Assembly (NCBI GenBank): GCA_963803295.1
Contig: CAWDMC010000028.1
Span: 475,374-539,373, forward strand
Direction: 5' to 3'
Source: CAWDMC01 sp963803295
Lineage (GTDB): Bacteria > Acidobacteriota > Terriglobia > UBA7540
Length of the DNA stretch: 64,000 nucleotides
Below the pieces are notes generated by a model. It did no database searches and was not told the DNA's origin. It saw only the letters and a list, made by a program, of their open reading frames with translations. Made by a program: the position numbers and the translations under genes. Below are positions 58,150 to 64,000 of this stretch, in pieces (within the stretch, counting starts at the first letter, position 1; each line of letters begins with the position of its first letter).

Positions 58150-59409
58150 TTAACTCCTTGATTGCAACACTGAATTTAAAATTGAATTATTTCTCTCTTT
58201 TTCTATTTTGTTCTGATATCCGCTTTTTACAAAAGCTTCAATTGGATCTAGTGGTAATTTTTTATTATACCTTGCTTCAAAAACTATTGGTCTTACATCA
58301 GCAAGAATCAAAGCATTATTAAAAAATCTATTTGCTAAAATTATACTGTCTTCTTTTTGATATTCCATTAGTTTTTTTTGATCAACTAACATTGCTTTTG
58401 CCAATGATATTTGTAATGAATCTATCGAATGTATAACCGCTTGAATTCTATTCTCCCTGCTGCTGGCCTGATCAATCATTAAATCCCATTTATTTGAACC
58501 AAAAATAGCATCACCTTTTACTAATTCATAAAAAATTCTTGCAATTTCTGAATTTGGTTCCACTGAATGATCATCATCTGCTGCATATCTAGTATTAAAA
58601 TGAAATCCACTGTGGATTTTATTGCTAATCAATCTTGCAACTATCTGTTCAATATTTGTAGAATGGTAATGGTGACCCATATCTATCAGAACACCTGCAT
58701 TTGGTCCGTAACTTTGTGCCATCATTAAAGCACTGCCCCAGTCAGCTAAAACTGTACTGTAAGTTCCCGGTTCAAATACTTTATATTCAATTAAAACTCT
58801 TACTGATTTAGATACACTTTCCGAAATAATTTTTAATGAATCAATTGTGTTTAATGTGACTTTGTCTAATTCTAGTTGACCAGGATAATTAGAACCATCG
58901 GGAAGCCAAAGGGTTAAAAGTTTATTTGATAATTCTTCAGCTATTTTTCCGGAAAGAATAGTTTGCTCAATATATCTTTCTCTAACCTTTTCATCGTACG
59001 AACTTAAACTTCCAGTATGAGAACCCTTCAGAAAATAAGTTGGATTAATTGAACCGAGCTTTAATCCTCTTGATTCAGCTGCTTTTTTAACTTCCACAGC
59101 AATATCGTAAGATCCTTCCAATCCATCATCGGAAAAATCCCATAATGTATGTGCTGCGATTTGCTGGGAGGCTCCGGTAAGTTCGTTAACAAAAGCTGCA
59201 TCATCTAATTTTTCAAAAATATTAGTTGCAAATCCAGGGGGCATATAGTCGCCAAATCTTCCCCCGCCAAATTCACCAAAAACCCAACTGGGAATTTCAA
59301 CCTGAAATTTTCCAATTGCTTCTATTGCAGAATAGATTCTTTCGGTTCCAAATTCATTTTTAAGATTTACTAATGATTCGTTTAACTTTTGCGTATCCAT
59401 TTTAGTCAT
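58150..59409 (-). CDS. rhaI: L-rhamnose isomerase
   Basis: Interconverts L-rhamnose and L-rhamnulose. 419 residues, TIM barrel with the Pseudomonas-type RhaI signature: IPSWVFGEFGGGRFGDYMPP then FEKLDDAAFVNELTGAS near the start. Metal-binding candidates are LIEYKVFEPGTYSTVLADWG and IDMGHHYHSTNIEQIV, and HFNTRYAADDDHSVEPNSEI lies at the end of the active site. MTK at 59409 is the start; MDT at 59400 is an alternative. It heads the operon with the NCS1 permease and the small membrane protein. A strong palindrome lies 104-135 bp upstream. Confidence 0.85.
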   Translation of the reverse strand: MTKMDTQKLNESLVNLKNEFGTERIYSAIEAIGKFQVEIPSWVFGEFGGGRFGDYMPPGFATNIFEKLDDAAFVNELTGASQQIAAHTLWDFSDDGLEGSYDIAVEVKKAAESRGLKLGSINPTYFLKGSHTGSLSSYDEKVRERYIEQTILSGKIAEELSNKLLTLWLPDGSNYPGQLELDKVTLNTIDSLKIISESVSKSVRVLIEYKVFEPGTYSTVLADWGSALMMAQSYGPNAGVLIDMGHHYHSTNIEQIVARLISNKIHSGFHFNTRYAADDDHSVEPNSEIARIFYELVKGDAIFGSNKWDLMIDQASSRENRIQAVIHSIDSLQISLAKAMLVDQKKLMEYQKEDSIILANRFFNNALILADVRPIVFEARYNKKLPLDPIEAFVKSGYQNKIEKERNNSILNSVLQSRS

Positions 59410-60233
59410 CTTTTACGGATAAAAAAAGTATATTGAAGAATTATCATAAACACAGCTTCGCCACATGAGTTACATTAGCTTTGTTTTTATGATATAATTA
59501 TTTAACAACATATTACTCAAAGGTTTGCGAAAACCTTTGAGTAAGGTAAAATAAAAAAATATTTATTGCAAGGTCTTGATTAAAAATTTTTCTGTTATTT
59601 TAGCGAGATTAACCATTGCTTACAATGCTGCATAATAATAAAGATAAAATTATTCTTCCCCCAATTTCAAATTTATTCCAATTTTCCTTTTCTTATAATA
59701 TAAATATGGTTCTCTACCTTCATTGGCCAAAGCAAAAAGTAAGTATACTGCATTCAAGTTCCACTCTAATATAACTTTTCTATAGTTGTCGAAATAACGT
59801 CCCTTATGCAAATTCGGCACTTGTCTCGAAAAAGAATTAGCAATAAATCCGAACATAAGTAATCAATCAAAAATTATGAACCTAAAGAAACTATTGTAAA
59901 TAAAACTTTGGCGAGCTTACTAATGGATTCATCACCACTGCACTCCACTCGTCCCTTCGGGAACACACCTTTGTTACGCATGAAAGAAAGATCATCACAT
60001 AATATCATCATTCAAACAATCACTCAATCAATAAATCAGCGTTGCACTTGGGAACCTTTCGGGATTACTCACAAGCGTAGGTTATATCGTTCTATCATAT
60101 AATAGAACTTCAAAAATATAATTTAATGAATAATAAATTAGGGGCAGGATATCATTAAAGAACTTTTAGGTTTGCTAATAATTTCATTTCCTAAATTGGA
60201 TTAAGTTTGAAAGGATAAGTATGTTTAATCTAA
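59410..60233. other. intergenic region upstream of rhamnose isomerase gene
   Basis: 824 bp. Apart from the operator palindrome at 59513-59544 I see no gene. The short frames at 59650-59856 (minus) and 59908-60102 (plus) lack ribosome sites and family similarity. Confidence 0.5.
59513..59544. promoter_or_regulatory. perfect palindrome, LacI-type operator before rhamnose isomerase gene
   Basis: TTACTCAAAGGTTT (59513-59526) and AAACCTTTGAGTAA (59531-59544) are perfect inverted repeats around GCGA. The right half reads GCGAAAACCTTTGAG, nearly the same as CGAAAACGTTTGAG upstream of the TonB receptor. It lies 104-135 bp upstream of the isomerase start, too far upstream to be its terminator, and no T-run follows. 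Confidence 0.7.
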
Positions 60234-61139
60234 TCAGACCCCTTTTATCTTCGTTCTCGAGTCACTCCCTTTCTTAACAGCGTAAACGCCTATTAAAATT
60301 ATAATTGCCCCAATCAGTATAGTATAATTAAATTTTTCATCCAGTATCAGCCACCCCAGGAATAATGCAATAACCGGGTTTACGTAGGCATAAGTGGAAA
60401 CGAAAGAAACCGGTAAATTTGCAACCGCATAGATGTATGAACCGTAAGCAATAAAGGAACCAAACAAGAGCAGGTACAAAAATGAAAATACACCGTTTTG
60501 AGTTAAATGCAGGTATGAAGATTCGCCGATAATTAGGCCCAGCAGAGATAAACCGATTCCGGCAACCGCCATTTCAACAGCGGCTCCCATTAATGGATGA
60601 ACTGAAACTTTTTTATACTTTGAATAAAGTGTTCCGGATGACCAGCAGAATACACAAAGCATTAACCCCAGAATTCCTACCAGGTACTGTGTGTTCAAAA
60701 TAACCGAAAGGTTACTTCCAAAAATTAAAGTTACACCTGCCAGGCCCAGCAGCACGCCGACTACTATTTTTAAATTCAATTTTGGTCCGCTTGGCAATAA
60801 AGATTCAATCCCTACAATCCATAACGGATCTGTTGCTAACAGCAATGCAGTTAAGCCGCTTGGCACCCACTGTTCTGCAAAAACAACAAGACCGTTACCA
60901 AAGCCAAGTAATAAAATTCCAACAACTGAGAGATGTTTTATATCCTTTAAGGTCGGTAGTTCGTATCCGCGTAATTTTAGTATTATAATTAGAATAGGTC
61001 CGGCAATTAACCAGCGCAATCCTGCAAACAGAACGGGGGGAAAGTCACGTACACCTATCCTGATTGCAAGATAGGTTGTTCCCCAGATCAGGCAGATCGC
61101 TACCCATGCTAAATAAGCTCTAAAATTTTCTCTCGGCAT
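60234..61139 (-). CDS. EamA/DMT-family transporter
   Basis: 301 residues with ten hydrophobic helices and the two EamA repeats: AYLAWVAICLIWGTTYLAIR and AGLRWLIAGPILIIILKLRG in repeat 1, CVFCWSSGTLYSKYKKVSVH and YAYVNPVIALFLGWLILDEK in repeat 2. These transporters export or import small metabolites in the inner membrane; YedA-like homologues are common. It is the last gene of block B before the GC-rich block. No clear link to the pectin cluster. Confidence 0.8.
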   Translation of the reverse strand: MPRENFRAYLAWVAICLIWGTTYLAIRIGVRDFPPVLFAGLRWLIAGPILIIILKLRGYELPTLKDIKHLSVVGILLLGFGNGLVVFAEQWVPSGLTALLLATDPLWIVGIESLLPSGPKLNLKIVVGVLLGLAGVTLIFGSNLSVILNTQYLVGILGLMLCVFCWSSGTLYSKYKKVSVHPLMGAAVEMAVAGIGLSLLGLIIGESSYLHLTQNGVFSFLYLLLFGSFIAYGSYIYAVANLPVSFVSTYAYVNPVIALFLGWLILDEKFNYTILIGAIIILIGVYAVKKGSDSRTKIKGV

Positions 61140-61574
61140 GGCTGTAATAAATGATCAAAAATATTTAAAAACATTTCAAAATCACCAATTTTTAAAAATT
61201 TCAATTTCTATTAATTAATTAGTTTTTATTTAAATCAAAATCTGTATCTGAAAGTTATATAAGTAAGTTCAGTTTACTATTTTTCTTCATTTCTATTTTG
61301 TGTTTTATGCAACAAGTCCATTAATTTTTATGGCAAAGTGTACTTTATCTCTTGACTTTATTTTTCTTTGTGCTAAATTTTCATTTAGAAATTTGATAAT
61401 TAATTTTGTCAGATTTCAGATTCTAAAATTCATTAAGTTGAGTTTTGGAATTGTGATTGGATGGAAAAGTACTTAGCCCTCAAAAGCTAACGAACACCAT
61501 CCAATCTTTATTTTAAAGTTTTTTCTTTTCTTACTTCCCTTCCCATAAGATAAATTATTAGGTTCATTAACAGC
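61140..61574. other. AT-rich spacer up to block C junction
   Basis: AT-rich and without a supported gene. At about 61567-61575 the composition changes abruptly to very GC-rich. Confidence 0.55.
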
Positions 61575-62179
61575 GAGGTGCGTCGAGCCGGGCTCCTGGT
61601 GCGTGTCGACCTGGGATGCGAGGCGGCTGGCGAGGTCGATCCGGCTCGCGGTGTCCTCGAACGCCTGTGCCAGGTAGCGGTTCTGGGCCGCGAGCACGAT
61701 CACGTGGTGGAAATCGGCCAGGCGCGAGTAGTGGCCATCGTCCGCGGGTCGCGCCGTCGGATCGATCGCCGCGGCTCGCATCCGCTCCAGGTCCGCGTCG
61801 GTTCGGCGCTCGGCGGCGAGGCGGGCGCACGCGGTCTCGACGGCCTCGCGCAGCTCGAAGCTCTCCCGGACGTCACGGGCCGACAATCGGGCGACGAAGG
61901 TGCCGCGCTTCGGAAAGATCTCGACGAGGCCCTCCTGCGCCAGCGCCTGGAGCGCCTCGCGGATCGGCGTCCGCGATGTCCGGAGCGCCTCCGCCCGGTC
62001 TGCCTCGGAGATGGCCCAGCCGGGCAGCAGGTCACCGGCCAGGATGTCCCCCTTGATCGCATCGTACGCGGCGTCGCGGAGGCTGCGGCCCTGCCCCCGC
62101 CACCGCCAGGACCATCCGTCCCCGTCGACACCGTGTCCCTGCCTTCGCCCGTCTGCCGCGCCGGCGCGCTCTCGTCCAT
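61575..62179 (-). pseudogene. GntR/FadR-type regulator, cut by junction and frame-broken
   Basis: Winged helix of the GntR family: LRDAAYDAIKGDILAGDLLP, then SEADRAEALRTSRTPIREAL, then LAQEGLVEIFPKRGTFVARL, followed by the beginning of an FCD effector domain (SFELREAVETACARLAAERR and DFHHVIVLAAQNRYLAQAFE). A start at ATG 62179, just after the ATPase stop, needs a frame change in the G-rich stretch near 62.10 kb. The FCD domain breaks off at EPGSTHLA, where the reading passes into AT-rich block B sequence and continues nonsensically to a stop at 61473. The gene was therefore joined to foreign DNA. Its normal C-terminus is missing. Confidence 0.75.
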
Positions 62180-62184
62180 CGTCG

Positions 62185-63017
62185 TCAGGCCGGCATGTGG
62201 TCTGCGTCCGTGGCCCGCGCCGTGGGCACACAGTATGGCTTGCCGGATATCGCGTCGATGTTGACCTCGGCATGGACGCCGAACACCTCGACCAGCAGCT
62301 CGCGCGTCAGGACCTCGGCCGGCGGTCCCTGGCGCCAGATCTCGCCCTGGCGCACCGCGACCATGTGATCGCTGTAGCGGGCTGCCTGGTTGAGCTCGTG
62401 GAGCACCATCACGACGGTCATGCCCTGCCGCGCGTTGAGGTCCCGGAGGAGCTCGAGCACCTCGAGCTGGTGTCCGAGATCAAGGAACGTGGTGGGCTCG
62501 TCCAGCAGCAGGATCGGGGTCTGCTGGGCGAGGGCCATCGCGATCCATGCCCGCTGGCGTTCGCCTCCCGAGAGCGCGTCGAGCGGCCGGTCCGCGAACG
62601 CCTCGAGGTTCGTCTCATGGAGCGCCCACTTCACGGCCTCGGCGTCGGCACTCGATCCGGCCCCCAGGAACCCCTGGTGCGGATACCGTCCGTTCCAGAC
62701 CAGACGCTCCACGGTGAGCCCCTCGGGCGACGATGGCCCCTGGGGCAGGACGGCGAGCCGGCGCGCGACCTCCTTGGTCGGCATCCGTGCGATCGCCTTG
62801 CCGTCGAGCAGGACCATTCCCCCCTTTGGCCGCAGCAGCCGTGCGGTGGCCCGCACGATCGTCGACTTGCCCAATCCGTTGGGGCCGACGACGGCGGTGA
62901 CCCGCCCGATCGGGAACGTGAGGTCGAGGTCGGTCACCACGATCCGGCGGTCGTAGCCGAGTGTCAGGCGGTCCGCACGAAGCTCCCGCGGCGGCGTGAC
63001 GGTGGGGGCAGGCTCAT
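62185..63017 (-). CDS. iron-siderophore ABC transporter ATPase (FecE/FepC type)
   Basis: ABC ATPase of about 275 residues. Walker A VVGPNGLGKSTIVRA, Q-loop VLPQGPSS, signature LSGGERQRAWIAM and Walker B ILLLDEPTTFLDLG, then H-loop VMVLHELNQAARY. It ends with FGVHAEVNIDAISGKPYCVP, typical of FepC-like proteins. The expected start is ATG 63017 behind GAGGAAG, but a G-run at 63004-63008 (plus strand) has probably lost one base, because that ATG is out of frame with the body. It lies directly downstream of the FecCD permease gene, same strand. Energises uptake of ferric siderophores. Confidence 0.8.
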
Positions 63018-63028
63018 GGGACTTCCTC

Positions 63029-64000
63029 TCAGACCGAGATCCGCGTCTTGCGACGCATGATGAGGTAGATGAAGTAGGGCGCTCCGATGAGGGCGGTGAG
63101 CAGCCCGGCGGGGAGCTCGCGCGACGGGATGATGGTACGGGCGATGTCGTCGGCGACGAGCAGCAGCAGCGCCCCGGCAAGGGCCGACAGCGGCAGCACG
63201 AACCGGTGGTTGGCGCCGATCAGCAACCGGATCAGGTGCGGATCACGAGCCCGATGAAGGCGACGGTGCCGGCCACGGAGACCGCGCTCGCGGCAAGCGC
63301 GATGGCCACGGCGACCAGCGCGATCCGGGCGACCTCGACGCGCATACCAAGGCCCGCGGCGAATCCGTCGCCCAGCAGCAGCAGGTTGATCTTGTGCGCG
63401 AGCAGCATCGCGGAGCCAATCCCGAGGACGGACCACGGCAGGATGATCGCGAGATCCTCCCAGCCGCGCCCGTACAGCGAGCCGGCGAGCCAGGTCAGGG
63501 CGACCTGGACGTTCGCGTTCTCCACCTTGAGGGTGACGATCGCCGTCACAGCGGCCTGGAAGATCGCCGTCACGGCGATCCCGGTCAGCGCCAGCCGTTC
63601 CGGCGCCACGCCGTTCTTCCAGGCGAGCAGGTACACGATCGTGCCGCTCGCCGTCCCACCCGCCAGCGCGGCGATGGGCAGGACGAAGCGCGGGACGTCG
63701 ACGAACACCAGCACGATCAGGACGGCGACGAACCCGGCGCCCGCGGTGACCCCGACCAGGTCGGGGGACGCGAGCGCGTTGCGGGTGACACCCTGGAGGA
63801 TCGCCCCGGAGACCGCGAGCTGCGCCCCGACGAGCATCGCGATGATGATCCTGGGCAGGCGCAGGTCGAACACGATCTTGCCGTGAAGGGTGCCCGTGCC
63901 CGAGAGCAGCGACGAGATGACGTCGACCGGCGAGATCGTCACCTGGCCGATGCCCAGGCTCACGATCGCGATTCCCAGCACGACCAGCGCGAGGCCGAGC
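63029..64000 (-). pseudogene. FecCD-type iron-siderophore permease, one frame break, runs off window
   Basis: Inner-membrane permease of the BtuC/FecCD family. The 5' part (63232-64000) has IVFDLRLPRIIIAMLVGAQL, AVSGAILQGVTRNALASPD, GVTAGAGFVAVLIVLVF and ending in SVAGTVAFIGLVI. A single-base frame break near 63236 is needed to reach DPHLIRLLIGANHRFVLPLS, then LPAGLLTALIGAPYFIYLIM and the end at 63029, which completes the family's usual C-terminus. The start lies beyond the right edge of the window. It forms an operon with the ATPase gene. Confidence 0.8.

Noticed and set aside
59513..59544. Palindrome as a transcription terminator
   Set aside because: No T-run on either strand, no gene ends within 200 bp on the proper side, and the same half-site occurs before the TonB receptor; operator reading is better.
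59650..59856. 68-aa minus-strand ORF
   Set aside because: No ribosome site, no family similarity, AT-rich spacer; treated as chance.
59908..60102. 64-aa plus-strand ORF with some GC-rich patches
   Set aside because: Low complexity, no ribosome site, and opposite to all neighbours.
61473..61574. C-terminal extension of GntR-type ORF
   Set aside because: It is AT-rich sequence past the block junction; the reading is accidental.
1..64000. CRISPR arrays, rRNA or tRNA genes
   Set aside because: I looked for regular spacer-repeat patterns and typical RNA gene sequences and saw none; short tandem repeats at 8873-8917 are only three copies with no spacers.

Overview
The window reads as a metagenomic contig stitched from compositionally different blocks rather than one ordinary chromosome segment. 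Block A (1 to about 14.41 kb) is moderately GC-rich, with Shine-Dalgarno starts, many short housekeeping-type genes and a gene mix that suggests an Acidobacteriota-like soil bacterium. A short, very GC-rich piece (about 14.41-15.10 kb) carries the 3' part of a MidA-type methyltransferase. Block B (about 15.15-61.57 kb) is AT-rich. Nearly all its genes are on the minus strand, and several secreted proteins end in the NYPNPFNP-type sorting domain typical of the FCB group (Ignavibacteria/Bacteroidota-like, type IX secretion). Block C (about 61.57-64.0 kb) is very GC-rich and carries a GntR regulator, an iron-siderophore ABC ATPase and a FecCD permease of an unrelated, actinobacterial- or chloroflexotal-looking genome. 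The block edges cut or run through genes, so assembly chimerism is the simplest reading.

Block A holds an amidohydrolase that enters from the left edge, a glutaryl-CoA-type dehydrogenase, a SEC-C protein, a broken amine oxidase, a small LexA-like DNA-binding protein, a GH28 glycosidase, a six-repeat phasin-like protein with a CTGCN3GCAG operator, an Sm-like exported protein, a sugar-phosphate isomerase/epimerase-like protein and a DinB protein. It ends with a two-gene AAA ATPase plus Toprim-like nuclease module (a defence-type pair) flanked by two 147-bp MITE-like repeats, followed by a frame-broken phytanoyl-CoA dioxygenase.

Block B is a polysaccharide utilisation locus for a rhamnose-rich pectin, most likely rhamnogalacturonan I. 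Backbone and side chains would be cut by GH28, GH105, PL22, PL9, a YetA-like exo-rhamnogalacturonan lyase, GH35, GH31, two GH106 alpha-L-rhamnosidases, a sulfatase and an esterase. A lone TonB-dependent receptor (no SusD seen) would import oligomers. An L-rhamnose catabolic cluster follows: mutarotase, LacI-type regulator, a tandem class II aldolase, an NCS1-type transporter with a translationally coupled 57-aa membrane protein, and L-rhamnose isomerase. A shared CGAAAAC(G/C)TTTGAG operator motif lies upstream of both the TonB receptor and the isomerase, and links uptake and catabolism into one likely LacI regulon.

Genes from 37.9 to 53.0 kb carry nearly twenty single-base frame breaks, while block B genes on either side are intact. 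Most of these broken genes are probably whole in the organism and were damaged by sequencing or assembly errors.
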